Shown: positions 1 to 7,224, counted from the stretch's first letter. The stretch is DNA of 22,228 nt from RGIG4140 sp045632845 (GCA_045632845.1 JAZQXL010000025.1:1-22228); one strand, 5' to 3'. The notes: a model not told the origin generated them from the sequence alone. Numbers and translations are program-made.

Positions 1-141
1 AAAAAATAACCTCTTGCCTGTTGGATGCGTTAAGAGTAAGTTTTAAGAGAGGAAATATGGATAGAATCAATGCTTGACGTGTACATTCGCTGGGGTACAC
101 GAAAGCAGTGATTCTGCCACTAGTTACCTCTTAAAACTTTA
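1..141. repeat. Terminal direct repeat, left copy
   Basis: This segment is identical, base for base, to the last 141 bases of the window (22088-22228). It contains the AACCTC...GGATGC box and most of the first hairpin. An exact 141-base overlap at both ends is what a de Bruijn assembler working at k=141 leaves on a circular contig. A contig that ends inside a multicopy repeat longer than k could look the same. If the ends are joined, the circle is 22,087 bp and no gene is interrupted, because the junction lies between two minus-strand genes. Confidence 0.9.
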
Positions 142-150
142 ACTCTTAAC
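29..150. repeat. Long imperfect hairpin, GTTAAGAG type (copy 1)
   Basis: A 122-nt imperfect palindrome. The outer stem is GTTAAGAG (29-36) with CTCTTAAC (143-150). Unpaired spacers of unequal length follow, then a second stem TTTTAAGA...GG with CCTCTTAAAA. An inner stem pairs AGAATCA with TGATTCT. The apex is CGTGTAC, a 10-nt loop, and GTACACG (GTAC at 81-84 and 95-98). It is preceded by the box AACCTC...GGATGC at 10-28. On the minus strand it lies between the scaffold gene and, if the element is circular, the 219-aa gene. Its function is unknown. Confidence 0.85.
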
Positions 151-176
151 TTACTGTCAGAGGGGCTTAAAAGTCA

Positions 177-992
177 CTAAATCCCCAGCAATCGGCACCC
201 TTCTTCTAAAATCTCACGGGTGGTTTTGAGCCGTCCTGAGGATGTGTGAGTGGCTGAAGTGGATGGTGGGACCTGTGTGACCTTTGGGGCAAAAGAGGCA
301 TCCTTTGCCTTTTTAGTTGCGGCTTGATTTTTTTGAACCATAGAGGCAAACTCCTTTTGCACCAACTCTTTTAAATAAGAGGTCATCTCCTCTGGCACAG
401 GTTTTTTAAACTGTGCCAACGGGTCTGCTTGTGGATACATAGTCATCCCCCACTGCCCCTGAGGTATTGGCGCAAAGGCTGAATTTGTGGGCTGATAAAC
501 AGGCTGTGTAACCCTGCCTTGTTGAGGGGATTGGTTAAGACCCATCACCGTTGCAAGACCTTGTTGCAAAACCGCCTCTTTAAGCTTTTGAACATCATAA
601 CCTTGATTTTGAAGGGTCCGTTCAGCATTTTTGCTTTGCATCAGCCTAAAAAACTGCTCTGGTTTTTGATGATACATTTTTTCCATCTCAATCAAAGATT
701 TGAGCCACTCTTCTTTAGAAGAAATCCCTTTTTGCTCCAAGGTGTCTTTTAATCCCTCATAAGCTTGCTCCAAGTGTTCCAAAGCGTTAAAAGCTGGCGC
801 CTCGGTGGTTGAATTTAAAGTTTCTTGCTCTGATAAAGTGGGTTGCATTTCCCCCGCTGATACAGGGGTTGAAACCAAGCGATCCCAGTTTTTTTCCATA
901 AACTCACGGGTGGATAAATTTGCTTCATCTAATACTTTAGTTGTATCTTCCAATAAGTTGAAATCATTTGATGTGTTTAAGTTTTCTGTCAT
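177..992 (-). CDS. Probable phage scaffolding protein (271 aa)
   Basis: The protein is hydrophilic and mostly helical, with no membrane segment. Residues 65-150 are charged and probably coiled. A stretch rich in Gln, Pro and Gly covers about 150-195, followed by another helix (200-230), a Ser/Thr-rich linker and a basic C-terminus (GRLKTTREILEEG). A disordered, Gln-rich helical protein directly after a portal gene is typical of the head scaffold in podovirus-like phages. There it guides capsid assembly and leaves before DNA fills the head. The ATG overlaps the TGA of the 75-aa gene (ATGA), so the two are translationally coupled in the GroES-portal operon. The capsid gene that normally follows is about 9-10 kb away by the shorter route round the possible circle. 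The role rests on position and composition only; another virion protein is possible. Confidence 0.6.
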   Translation of the reverse strand: MTENLNTSNDFNLLEDTTKVLDEANLSTREFMEKNWDRLVSTPVSAGEMQPTLSEQETLNSTTEAPAFNALEHLEQAYEGLKDTLEQKGISSKEEWLKSLIEMEKMYHQKPEQFFRLMQSKNAERTLQNQGYDVQKLKEAVLQQGLATVMGLNQSPQQGRVTQPVYQPTNSAFAPIPQGQWGMTMYPQADPLAQFKKPVPEEMTSYLKELVQKEFASMVQKNQAATKKAKDASFAPKVTQVPPSTSATHTSSGRLKTTREILEEGCRLLGI

Positions 993-1216
993 TTGAATAT
1001 CATCCTTTTGTAATTGATTAAAAAAGCATCAAAAAGTTCTTGCGACAAGGCTTTATCTTTTTGATAGCGTTTGTTTTTGAAATAATCTTTTGAATAATCC
1101 AAACTTTGAGTTAGGCCCGTTTTTTTAAAATAAGCATCCAACTCTTGGCTGTTGGTGGCAAAAGAGCCATCTGGCAAGCAGATGGGCTCTTTAAATTCTG
1201 AGTTAAAATAGGTCAT
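989..1216 (-). CDS. Small phage protein between portal and scaffold (75 aa)
   Basis: I do not recognise a family. It is a soluble 75-residue protein rich in Phe, Tyr and Lys with no signal peptide. Its ATG follows the portal stop codon directly. The ribosome binding site (GGGGG) is inside the end of the portal gene, and its own TGA overlaps the scaffold ATG by four bases. This tight packing shows it is a real member of the head-assembly operon. The text PDGSFATNSQELDAYFKKTG suggests a small folded domain, possibly a head-assembly or neck accessory. No function can be assigned from sequence. Confidence 0.75.
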   Translation of the reverse strand: MTYFNSEFKEPICLPDGSFATNSQELDAYFKKTGLTQSLDYSKDYFKNKRYQKDKALSQELFDAFLINYKRMIFK

Positions 1217-3457
1217 CTAGCCCCCTTTTGATGTTGACTTTTCATTTTTCAAAGCCTTAGATTGTTCTAAATTTTTCAAATCAACTGCACCAGAAGGATT
1301 TGCTGTTGCTTTGCTCAATGAATTTGAAGACGATAAAATCATTGGCGATTTTTGCTTTAAAAAAGCGTGTGGCGCCCGTTTTTGAAACAAAGGAGAAGAC
1401 CCTAAAGGTTGCGTTTTTGCAAATTGAAGTTTTGTTTTTTGATTTTCGGCTTTTGTTTTCATCAAAGTTTCAGCAAAATCAAGCTCAGCTTTTTTGGATT
1501 TATAAAAAAGCTCTTTTTCTTTAAAAGCAAGCTCCTTTTGCTTTAATGCCAACTCGGCCTGCATCGTGCTTGCTTTTAACTTTTCAAGTGCTTGTTGTTG
1601 AGCAATTTTTTGCGGATTTAAGAGCAAAGAAGTTGGCAAGACATTTTCTTTTTGCTGAGCAGCTTCCAGCGCCTTTTGAATGGTTGAAAAGCTTTGTTCA
1701 ATCACATTTTCAAACTGACGAGCATGTGGCAAAGCGCTTGCAACTTGGCAGATCATCTCTTTATAAAGGGGGAGCAAGTTTGGCTCTTGGGCAACGCTTA
1801 CAATCCCTTGGGAGATGAGTTTTGAAATACTTTCAACGGCTTGAATGGTCTTTTTTGCCTCACTTTCTGGGTTGTAAAACGCTTCTGTTTCAATGGATAA
1901 AACCATATTTCTAAGCTTGCCCGTTTTTAAAAGTTGAACAGCTTCTTCCAAAAGGGCGGGACTGACCCCCTCTTCTTTTGCTACAAAACTTTTGAGCAAA
2001 GCTTCATCAAAATGCTCACAAATGATTTCAGCTTTGATTTGATATGTGTTTTGAATGAAGCGTTGCATATCATTTTGACGGTCTTGATTGCGAAGAGTTC
2101 CAAAACCTGTCTTTTTTTCAACCGCTGTGGCTGTTTCAACTTTTGAAGAAGAACCACGCATGATATCTGACACACCCGTGATTTCAAAAAGCTCATTTTT
2201 GAGTTCATCCCTGCGTTTTGTAAGCACTTCTAAAGCTGAAATGTACTGAGAAATAGGGATAAAATCTATCACACCTTTGAGGCCGCCTGCCTCTTTGAGC
2301 CTGTCAAAATCATGCACACCAACCAAGGTGATATCTTTGTCAAAAATGTCTTTCAACCTTGAAAAAGAGGTATCATAGACCCCGCTGATTTTGACAGCTT
2401 GCATCAAAAGACGCATTCTGTCTGTCACCCCTTTGAGCTCTTGTAAAATGGTTTCAACCATTTGATAATCGGCTTTTGGAATGAGGCTATCATTTGTCAA
2501 AGAGGCAAAAATTGGCTTGGCAATGGGGAAAAATCCATCCAAATGCAAAGGATCATTTTTCACTTTTAAAAAAGCACTTGGAAATGAAGGGGCAAAGTAA
2601 TAAACACGCTTTGTTTCTTTATCCCAAATTTCATATACATCCACCGTTGAAAGAACGCTATCATCACTTGGATTGGCATCTAATGAAAGCATTTCATAAG
2701 CCTTTAAGCCAAAAGAAGTGTAAATATCTTTTGCCTGCATGACAAGGCGTCTTGCAATCCATGTGACTTCTTCAAAAATGCCAGCATGCGTTGTATCCAT
2801 CAAAAAGTTCAAAGGATCAACGTATGTGGAAACGACCTTTTCATCTGATTTGATGGTTAATTCTTGCCCCAAAAGGGTCCCAGTTTCAAAAGTGGGGACA
2901 TACGTTTCCCACAAAATGCCACAGCCAGAAATGAGATAATCATTGCGTGCGTATTTGAGCACACTGTCAAAGTCAAATTTGTTCAAATTCCACATTAAGG
3001 CACGTTCCAAAATTTTGGCTGCCACCCGTTCCGCTGGCGAAATGTTCCAAGACAAGCGTTCCACATAAGGTTTGGGTTGTTTGAAATATAAAAATGGTTT
3101 TTGCGTTTCAATCCCTGACCAAAAAATGTTGTATCCCACACCTGTTAAATGACTTGGCAACAAATCGCTTGAACCTTGGCTTTGACCGGATTTATAGACG
3201 TTTCTTGCCTTTTTGACCACATCATAATAAGGTTCATAAATTTTGAGCGCTGACTGAATGCGATTTGCCCAAAGCGAGGCTAATTCATATTCTTCAGCAG
3301 GGGAAAGCAAAACAGTCGTGTCTTGATTAACCCCTACCTCCTCAGCCCATTCTTGTGCTAAAGCTTCGGCGATTGTTAAAGTATTTTGTTCTTCCTCCAA
3401 AGAGGCAACAGTTGCATCAAGTGAAGAAGAATTTTGGATTTGTTTTTGAGTTTTCAT
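1217..3457 (-). CDS. Phage portal protein, P22-like (746 aa)
   Basis: The length and internal text match the large portal proteins of P22-like podoviruses. These form the dodecameric ring at one capsid vertex through which the terminase pumps DNA. Residues about 50-350 hold the portal core (for example YDVVKKARNVYKSGQ, then VSTYVDPLNFLMD and EVTWIARR). Residues about 405-460 contain LKNELFEITGVSDIMRG and ETATAVEKKT, which are typical of this family. The region after about 620 is a long helix rich in Lys, Glu and Gln, followed by a Ser/Ala/Lys-rich tail, resembling the P22 portal barrel. The start lies two bases after the GroES stop, with an AAAGGAA site in the end of the GroES gene. The gene looks intact. 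The assignment is strong; the exact subfamily is less certain. Confidence 0.9.
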   Translation of the reverse strand: MKTQKQIQNSSSLDATVASLEEEQNTLTIAEALAQEWAEEVGVNQDTTVLLSPAEEYELASLWANRIQSALKIYEPYYDVVKKARNVYKSGQSQGSSDLLPSHLTGVGYNIFWSGIETQKPFLYFKQPKPYVERLSWNISPAERVAAKILERALMWNLNKFDFDSVLKYARNDYLISGCGILWETYVPTFETGTLLGQELTIKSDEKVVSTYVDPLNFLMDTTHAGIFEEVTWIARRLVMQAKDIYTSFGLKAYEMLSLDANPSDDSVLSTVDVYEIWDKETKRVYYFAPSFPSAFLKVKNDPLHLDGFFPIAKPIFASLTNDSLIPKADYQMVETILQELKGVTDRMRLLMQAVKISGVYDTSFSRLKDIFDKDITLVGVHDFDRLKEAGGLKGVIDFIPISQYISALEVLTKRRDELKNELFEITGVSDIMRGSSSKVETATAVEKKTGFGTLRNQDRQNDMQRFIQNTYQIKAEIICEHFDEALLKSFVAKEEGVSPALLEEAVQLLKTGKLRNMVLSIETEAFYNPESEAKKTIQAVESISKLISQGIVSVAQEPNLLPLYKEMICQVASALPHARQFENVIEQSFSTIQKALEAAQQKENVLPTSLLLNPQKIAQQQALEKLKASTMQAELALKQKELAFKEKELFYKSKKAELDFAETLMKTKAENQKTKLQFAKTQPLGSSPLFQKRAPHAFLKQKSPMILSSSNSLSKATANPSGAVDLKNLEQSKALKNEKSTSKGG

Positions 3458-3459
3458 GT

Positions 3460-3729
3460 TTAAAGTTCCTTTTCTTTTGTTAAAATTGCAAGCAGGCTTT
3501 TTTCTCTGATCACAACAAGGGATGGATCGGGTGTTTCAAGCTCATCAAAGGGATGAAACATCACCTCATCCCCCACTGTGACAGAGGTGACTTTTTCCCC
3601 AACGGATACCACCTGCCCCACATTGGCCTTTTGCTTGTTCAAAGCCGTGGGAGGCAAAATAATACCCGTTTCTGGGGTTGAATTTTCTTGTTTCAGTTTG
3701 ATAAAAATGCGGTCTAAAATAGGCTTCAT
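3460..3729 (-). CDS. groES-like: GroES-like cochaperonin (89 aa), phage operon
   Basis: This is a short Cpn10-fold protein. It begins with MKPILDRIFIKL, then has the mobile-loop region ETGIILPPTALNK (about residues 20-32), then GQVVSVGEKV and VGDEVMFHPF. These are the usual order of motifs in GroES, which caps GroEL and assists folding. Host GroES is normally next to groEL. Here it is the first gene of an operon with the portal, so I infer a phage-encoded cochaperonin that helps fold capsid or portal protein, like T4 gp31 in role. The GIILP hydrophobic tripeptide needed for GroEL contact is present as IIL. It has a strong GAAAGGAAA site before the ATG and lies downstream of a long hairpin leader. 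Confidence 0.85.
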   Translation of the reverse strand: MKPILDRIFIKLKQENSTPETGIILPPTALNKQKANVGQVVSVGEKVTSVTVGDEVMFHPFDELETPDPSLVVIREKSLLAILTKEKEL

Positions 3730-3749
3730 GAAAAATTTTCCTTTCAGTT

Positions 3750-3859
3750 AAAAATAAATATAAGGGGCATCTGAGGCGCCAGACACTCACTCGTGTACCT
3801 TCTTTTTTGTACACGTCGTTCGTGTCCAACACCACAGCTATCCCCTTATATTTATTTTT
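3750..3859. repeat. Long hairpin with 18-bp perfect stem, GroES leader (copy B1)
   Basis: The outer arms AAAAATAAATATAAGGGG (3750-3767) and its exact complement (3842-3859) make a perfect 18-bp stem. Inside are GACAC/GTGTC pairing and an apex CGTGTAC, a 10-nt loop, and GTACACG. On the minus strand it ends just before the GAAAGGAAA site of the GroES gene, so it would form in the 5' leader RNA of the GroES-portal-scaffold operon. A closely similar hairpin precedes the 189-aa gene. Confidence 0.85.
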
Positions 3860-3907
3860 AGCGAGACAGACCTTTTAGCTAAGAGGTTATCTTTTTTCAA
3901 ATTTTCT

Positions 3908-4028
3908 AGGCGCCAGACACTCACTCGTGTACCTTCCTTTTTAGTACACGTCGTTTGTGTCCAGCACCACAGCTATCCCCTTATATTTATTTTTAGCGAG
4001 ACAGACCTTTTAGCCAAGAGGTTATCTT
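3908..4028. repeat. Diverged tandem copy of the GroES leader hairpin (copy B2)
   Basis: This is a second copy of about 120 bp of the preceding segment (3773-3892) with a handful of differences. It keeps the apex (GTAC at 3929-3932 and 3944-3947) and the right arm CCCCTTATATTTATTTTT (3977-3994), but the left 18-nt arm is missing. It therefore looks like a tandem duplication that copied only part of the hairpin. Each copy is followed by GCGAGACAGACC and AAGAGGTTATC, the minus-strand form of the AACCTC box. Confidence 0.8.
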
Positions 4029-4191
4029 AAATGCCCGAGCGCCTCAGAGTTTAAAAAGCGTTATAAAGGGCCATTTTTGCAGAAAATCACTCCCTCAGGT
4101 ACATGTCATTTTTGGGGTATTTTGCGCACAAAATATTTTTCTTGAGTACCCCTTGTTTTAAGCCCGATATGAGGTATGCCTCCAAAAAAAT
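4029..4191. other. Intergenic region between pilin terminator and GroES leader
   Basis: No gene is visible. On the minus strand the segment contains the GAGGCGCTCGGGC motif that also follows hairpins at 5839, 18577 and 20877. It also contains a compact cruciform: GGGGTA (4114-4119) pairs with TACCCC (4147-4152), and a nested ATTTTG-CGCA-CAAAAT hairpin lies inside it. A promoter for the GroES operon would be expected here. The only candidate -10 I see, TTTATAAC on the minus strand, has no convincing -35. Confidence 0.45.
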
Positions 4192-4223
4192 AAAAAAAAG
4201 AGAGGATAAAACCTCTCTTTTTT
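4192..4223 (-). terminator. Rho-independent terminator after pilin pair
   Basis: On the minus strand a GAGAGG/CCTCTC stem flanked by A and T runs is followed by eight or more T residues. It lies 22 bases after the stop of the downstream pilin. The + strand pilin at 14404 ends with a nearly identical stem. Confidence 0.9.
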
Positions 4224-4245
4224 GATCAAAATGAAATCGTTAAAC

Positions 4246-4710
4246 TTAGTTTTGTTTGATGTGTATATAAACAGTGGGACCCCTGCTATTCTGAGAATAA
4301 CAACTATCGCCCACAATAGAAGCAACCGCTTGACAAAGTTTTATGTCTGTGAAAACTGTATTTATATAAACATCATCCCAAGCGCCTACTGAAGAAGTCA
4401 TGAACTTATTAACAGTGATTTCTTTAACGCCAGCGGGTAAAGCTCCTATGCCAGCATCTTCAAATGTTGTGCGAATGCCATTACTACAATCGATAAGATC
4501 ATTAGCTTCCCCATTCATAACTTTTTGTTGGCATTGGCCATAAGTAACCAATGCATATTTTGAAGCAGCATCCACAACCCCATTAGCTCTGTGCCTACGC
4601 ATTGACAAGGAATACCCTGCAATGCCACCGACAGAAAGAACACCGATAATGGCAAGGACGCCGAGCATTTCCACCATAGAACGCCCAGATTGAGATTTTT
4701 TAAATTTCAT
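4246..4710 (-). CDS. Type IV pilin-like protein, second of pair (154 aa)
   Basis: The protein starts with a short basic leader (MKFKKSQSG), a prepilin peptidase site between Gly and RSMVEM, and a long hydrophobic helix (VEMLGVLAIIGVLSVGGIAG). The conserved Glu is at the fifth position of the mature protein. It therefore belongs to the type IV pilin or pseudopilin class, made in the inner membrane and assembled into a fibre. The N-terminal 45 residues are almost the same in all six copies here. The middle differs. The end again carries shared text: KLCQAV.SI.G..C and a final IKQN. Four Cys residues probably form disulphides. Its AGGAG site lies in the 12-bp gap after the upstream pilin, so the two are co-transcribed. 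Whether it forms a pilus or belongs to a secretion or uptake machine cannot be told. Confidence 0.85.
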   Translation of the reverse strand: MKFKKSQSGRSMVEMLGVLAIIGVLSVGGIAGYSLSMRRHRANGVVDAASKYALVTYGQCQQKVMNGEANDLIDCSNGIRTTFEDAGIGALPAGVKEITVNKFMTSSVGAWDDVYINTVFTDIKLCQAVASIVGDSCYSQNSRGPTVYIHIKQN

Positions 4711-4722
4711 TTTTTTCTCCTT

Positions 4723-5202
4723 TTAGTTTTGGTTGATGGTAACAACAACACCATATGCCTCTAATGCACTCCAGTATTCACAAGAAGAGCCAACAATGGA
4801 TGCAACTGCTTGACAGAGTTTTTGATCTGATAAGGCAACATAGGTTGAAACTTTGTCACTGCCTGTGGGATACATTTCAACCGCACCATGGCCAATTCTT
4901 ACTACACCAGAAGGTTCTTGACCCAAATCAGTTTCGTCAAAATCAGCAAAAGCACCACTTGCACACCCAGAGATATAACTAGAAGGATTTATTTCTCCAT
5001 TCAAAAGTTTTTGTTGACATTTGCCATAGTTTAAAGCAGCATATTTTGAAACCGCATCTATAACAGCATTCGCTCTGTGGCGACGCATAGAGAGGGAATA
5101 GCCCGCAATACCACCGACGGAAAGAACACCGATAATGGCAAGGACACCTAACATTTCCACCATTGACCGACCAGATTGTGATTTAAGTTTTTTAAATTTC
5201 AT
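4723..5202 (-). CDS. Type IV pilin-like protein, first of pair (159 aa)
   Basis: I choose the start at 5202 because AGGAGCT lies nine bases upstream and because MKFKKLKSQSG is the usual leader. A longer in-frame start at 5256 would add 18 residues that include the promoter region. The prepilin cleavage site and hydrophobic helix match those of the other copies. The variable centre (about residues 60-125) has its own sequence, with Cys in SGCASG. The end has DQKLCQAVASIVGSSC and then TINQN, one of the few departures from the IKQN ending. It is the first gene of a two-pilin operon with its own promoter block. Confidence 0.85.
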   Translation of the reverse strand: MKFKKLKSQSGRSMVEMLGVLAIIGVLSVGGIAGYSLSMRRHRANAVIDAVSKYAALNYGKCQQKLLNGEINPSSYISGCASGAFADFDETDLGQEPSGVVRIGHGAVEMYPTGSDKVSTYVALSDQKLCQAVASIVGSSCEYWSALEAYGVVVTINQN

Positions 5203-5235
5203 TTTTTTAGCTCCTATTTTTGAATTGATAAGAGT

Positions 5236-5264
5236 ACTAAACCATAGTTGTTGCAAAAATGCAA
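5236..5264 (-). promoter_or_regulatory. Pilin promoter with TTGCA dyad
   Basis: On the minus strand TTGCAT is followed after 17 bases by TTTAGT. The same pair at the same 17-base spacing precedes the pilin genes starting at 18471 and 20559. A perfect dyad TTGCA-TTTT-TGCAA overlaps the -35 and could be an operator. The dyad is present here and at 18471 but absent from the third copy. Confidence 0.5.
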
Positions 5265-5295
5265 GTGGAATTAAAAAAAGCCCGACCTCTGGTGA

Positions 5296-5556
5296 GTTAA
5301 GAGCTGGCTTAAAAAGCCCGACTGATAGTAAGTTAAAAATCTGCTTTTAAGGACAACCTAGGGACACTTACACCTCCTTCGAGTACGCCAGCCAATGTAC
5401 ACATCAGTCGGCGAAGTATCTCCTATCTTGCGCCTTAAAATCATTTTTAACACGTACCACGGGTCAGAGGTTATTTTTTTGAGCTGACGCACTTTTGCCT
5501 GTACACTTCACTTGACAATTTCCTCTTTATCTGTCGCCTTACAGCTTGCTCTTAAC
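5296..5556. repeat. Composite: hairpin nested in the arms of another
   Basis: GTTAAGAGC at 5296 and GCTCTTAAC ending at 5556 are the outer boxes of a GTTAAGAG-type element. Inside lies a complete second hairpin (5332-5451). The right arm (5515-5556) matches the reversed left arm of the hairpin at 12623 over AAGAGGAAATTG and neighbouring bases, whereas the left arm here is short. The region looks like one element inserted into, or recombined with, another. No coding sequence is visible. Confidence 0.6.
5332..5451. repeat. Long hairpin, GTTAAAAAT variant (copy 2)
   Basis: The outer stem GTTAAAAAT pairs with ATTTTTAAC. A spacer of 4 nt on one side and 2 nt on the other separates it from a second stem, TTTTAAGG with CCTTAAAA. 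The apex carries GTAC at 5383-5386 and 5397-5400. The layout matches copy 1, but the outer box has changed on both arms. Confidence 0.8.
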
Positions 5557-5639
5557 CCATCACTTGAGAACGAGGTTAAATTAAAAAACTCTTGCCTAAA
5601 GTGGTGCCTCGAAAAAGGAAACCTCGATGTAATGGATGG

Positions 5640-5700
5640 GTTGAGAGCAAGGTTAAAATAGCGCGTAAGCGCTCAAGGAAAACCTCGATGTAATGGATGC
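5640..5700. repeat. 61-nt unit between GTTRAGAG boxes
   Basis: The unit begins GTTGAGAG, carries a small hairpin (AGGTT...GCGCGTAAGCGCTC...AACCT) and ends with the GATGTAATGGATGC box, just before the next GTTAAGAG. An almost identical 59-nt unit occurs at 12564-12622, again between two GTTAAGAG boxes. Direct repeats of the same core at both ends are what insertion of a discrete unit at a recombination core would leave. Confidence 0.75.
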
Positions 5701-5835
5701 GTTAAGAGTAAGTTTTAAGAGAGGGTATAATGTGTGAATTGTTAAGCGTATAGTACGGATAAAAGAGCGATAGCTCAAGGTACTTGAGCTTAGCAATTTA
5801 TGCGTTAGACACCTCTTAAAACTTTAACTCTTAAC
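5701..5835. repeat. Long imperfect hairpin, GTTAAGAG type (copy 3)
   Basis: 135 nt. Outer stem GTTAAGAG/CTCTTAAC and second stem TTTTAAGAG/CTCTTAAAA are as in copy 1. The inside differs: AATTG-TTAAGC pairs with GCTTAGCAATT, and the apex is AGTAC...GTACT (GTAC at 5753-5756 and 5780-5783). It lies just downstream of the spanin genes on the minus strand and is followed on the plus strand by ACTGAGGCGCTCGGGC. Confidence 0.85.
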
Positions 5836-5861
5836 ACTGAGGCGCTCGGGCTTTAAAGACC

Positions 5862-6107
5862 TCATTTTAACATACTGTCAGAGACAACTTTTAATTGATA
5901 CACCCGCCCCAACCACTCCCATGTGGCAGGTAGGTCACCTGCTTTTTCAAGCTCGGCGGCAACCTTGGGGCCAGCGATGGGAAATGGCGGCAAAACGGGT
6001 AAGGTTGGGCAGATAGGCTCAGAACTTGTTCTGCCGCATGCGCTCAAGCAGAGTGTCCCTTGTAGGATTAGGACTGGAAAAAACTTCTTGAATGATTTGT
6101 TTTTCAT
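5862..6107 (-). CDS. Rz1-like: o-spanin lipoprotein, Rz1-like (81 aa)
   Basis: A lysine-rich start, a hydrophobic stretch and a lipobox LSAC with Cys24 mark an outer-membrane lipoprotein. The mature part is short and Pro-rich (PTLPVLPPFPIAGP), as usual for Rz1 proteins. It starts inside the i-spanin gene in another frame and runs past its end, the classic overlapping spanin arrangement. The two proteins bridge the envelope and fuse inner and outer membranes in the last step of lysis. A GAGG site lies nine bases before the ATG. The last residues (SDSMLK) and the stop codon are encoded by sequence matching the intergenic repeat (CTGTCAGAG, CATTTTAAC), so the gene ends inside repeat DNA. Confidence 0.8.
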   Translation of the reverse strand: MKNKSFKKFFPVLILQGTLCLSACGRTSSEPICPTLPVLPPFPIAGPKVAAELEKAGDLPATWEWLGRVYQLKVVSDSMLK

Positions 6108-6225
6108 ATTTAATCACCTCGACTTGTTTTTCGATAATTTTGATTTTGGAATGACTTTTGCCCAACTGATAGGACAAAAAACACAAAATCACGATTAAAA
6201 AAAGCAGCATAAAAAACCGTTTCAT
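6019..6225 (-). CDS. Rz-like: i-spanin, Rz-like (68 aa)
   Basis: The protein has one N-terminal membrane anchor (FFMLLFLIVILCFLSYQLG) followed by a charged helix (KIKIIEKQVEVIKYEKQIIQEV). This matches the inner-membrane spanin subunit, whose periplasmic coiled coil contacts the o-spanin. I take the start at 6225, where ATG overlaps the endolysin TGA (ATGA) and GGAAAAG is just upstream. A start at 6246 is possible but has a poorer site. At 68 residues it is shorter than lambda Rz, but small i-spanins are common. The assignment rests mainly on gene order and the overlapping lipoprotein. Confidence 0.75.
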   Translation of the reverse strand: MKRFFMLLFLIVILCFLSYQLGKSHSKIKIIEKQVEVIKYEKQIIQEVFSSPNPTRDTLLERMRQNKF

Positions 6226-6680
6226 GTTTCTTTTCCATCCGAACAAGAACCTTTTTGCATCAAGAGGGCAAGGCGCTTTGCCCTGCCCTTAACTTCAATA
6301 GCCCATTTGCTATTTAACATTTCTTTTGAAGCGGTTAAATAATCTTTTTCATCTAACGCTTTAAGAAATTTTTTAAACCCTTTAAGGCCTTTAATCCCCA
6401 AGTTAAAAGCCATTTCAAGTAAAACTTCTTGTCTTGTTTGATTAAGTTGATTAAAAAATTGAAACTGTTTTTCACATTCATTTTGAACCTCCAAAATATC
6501 ATTTTGTAACAAAAAAAAGGCCTCTTCTTTTGAAAGGCCTTTATCCTCTAAATTGCGCCCAACACCAATGGTGAGCTTTCCCTTTGTGCAGCGATACGGC
6601 TTGAGCCTGAGCCCTTCGTGCAAAATGAGCCGATCCAAAAGGGTGTTTGAAATTTCATTTTTTTTCACACAATGCGTCAT
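6222..6680 (-). CDS. Endolysin, glycoside hydrolase family 24 (152 aa)
   Basis: A T4-type lysozyme that cuts the glycan strands of peptidoglycan at the end of infection. HEGLRLKPYRCTKGKLTIGVG at residues 21-41 holds the catalytic positions with the T4 lysozyme spacing: Glu22, then nine residues on Cys31 (Asp in T4), then six on Thr37. A Glu-Cys-Thr triad is known in many phage lysozymes. The rest (EVLLEMAFNLGIKGLKGFKKF, and a basic GRAKRLALL near the end) also fits the family. There is no signal peptide or SAR anchor, so a holin should release it, and I cannot identify one firmly. The start at 6680 has GAGGAG seven bases upstream and overlaps the 189-aa gene by 26 bases. Confidence 0.9.
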   Translation of the reverse strand: MTHCVKKNEISNTLLDRLILHEGLRLKPYRCTKGKLTIGVGRNLEDKGLSKEEAFFLLQNDILEVQNECEKQFQFFNQLNQTRQEVLLEMAFNLGIKGLKGFKKFLKALDEKDYLTASKEMLNSKWAIEVKGRAKRLALLMQKGSCSDGKET

Positions 6681-7224
6681 TGGATAACTCCTCAGTTATT
6701 TTTGATTTTTTCTTTCTTTTTGGTTGATTAGAAGCCGTTTTTAAAGCATCACTCAAAGTTTGAATTTCAGCTTTCAAGCGCTCATTTTCTTCCTTTAAGG
6801 TTGCAATTTCAGCTTCCAAACGGGTCATATCTGCCTGATTTTTGGACAGGGATAAAAAGGTTTTGGCTTTTTGCCACTCTGAATGCAACCCAAAATCGAT
6901 GGCCTTTTCTTCAGACAAAGCGACAAACTCTTCCACCGAAAAAATACCATGTGCGTTGAGCGTGGCCACATCTTTTGGCGAAAAGTGCGCAAACATTTTC
7001 AAATCAGTCCCCTCTTTGAGCTTTTCTTTTGAAGCAAGATAAAGCTGATATTCAGCGGGAAATTGACGAATTTTTTCTTGCGTAGCGGGTTGATCAACAA
7101 TATCCGTCATATTGTTTTTGATCCGCACCTCAACAAAGCATACCTCTTTGAAAATGGGCAACCCTGTTTTTGGATTTGTTTCATTGGTTTTGATTAGTCT
7201 GTCATAAAATTTTGCAAATAACAT
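6655..7224 (-). CDS. Phage virion-associated protein of unknown function with coiled coil (189 aa)
   Basis: The first 120 residues resemble a protein often found with phage head genes. Recognisable text includes FPAEYQLYLASKE, then EGTDLKMFAHFSPKDVATLNAHGIFSVEEFVALSEE, which looks like a helix-hairpin-helix segment. Residues 128-165 are a clear coiled coil (heptads through LEAEIATLKEENERLKAEIQTL). The tail is basic, with KRKKKSK. Its function is not established. It starts with a GAAAGGAC site just after the 18-bp-stem hairpin also used before the GroES gene. It is translationally coupled to the endolysin gene, with which it overlaps. Confidence 0.7.
   Translation of the reverse strand: MLFAKFYDRLIKTNETNPKTGLPIFKEVCFVEVRIKNNMTDIVDQPATQEKIRQFPAEYQLYLASKEKLKEGTDLKMFAHFSPKDVATLNAHGIFSVEEFVALSEEKAIDFGLHSEWQKAKTFLSLSKNQADMTRLEAEIATLKEENERLKAEIQTLSDALKTASNQPKRKKKSKITEELSNDALCEKK

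Noticed and set aside
29..150. Canonical integron attC site
   Set aside because: The outer boxes read GTTAAG inward instead of YYYAAC, and no integrase gene is present. Only an attC-like shape is claimed.
3750..3859. Insertion sequence or MITE with target duplication
   Set aside because: I see no transposase and no clear target-site duplication flanking the 18-bp arms.
5923..6198. Plus-strand open frame of 91 codons opposite the spanin genes
   Set aside because: It lies across from two overlapping, well-supported spanin genes and has no ribosome binding site or protein-like pattern.
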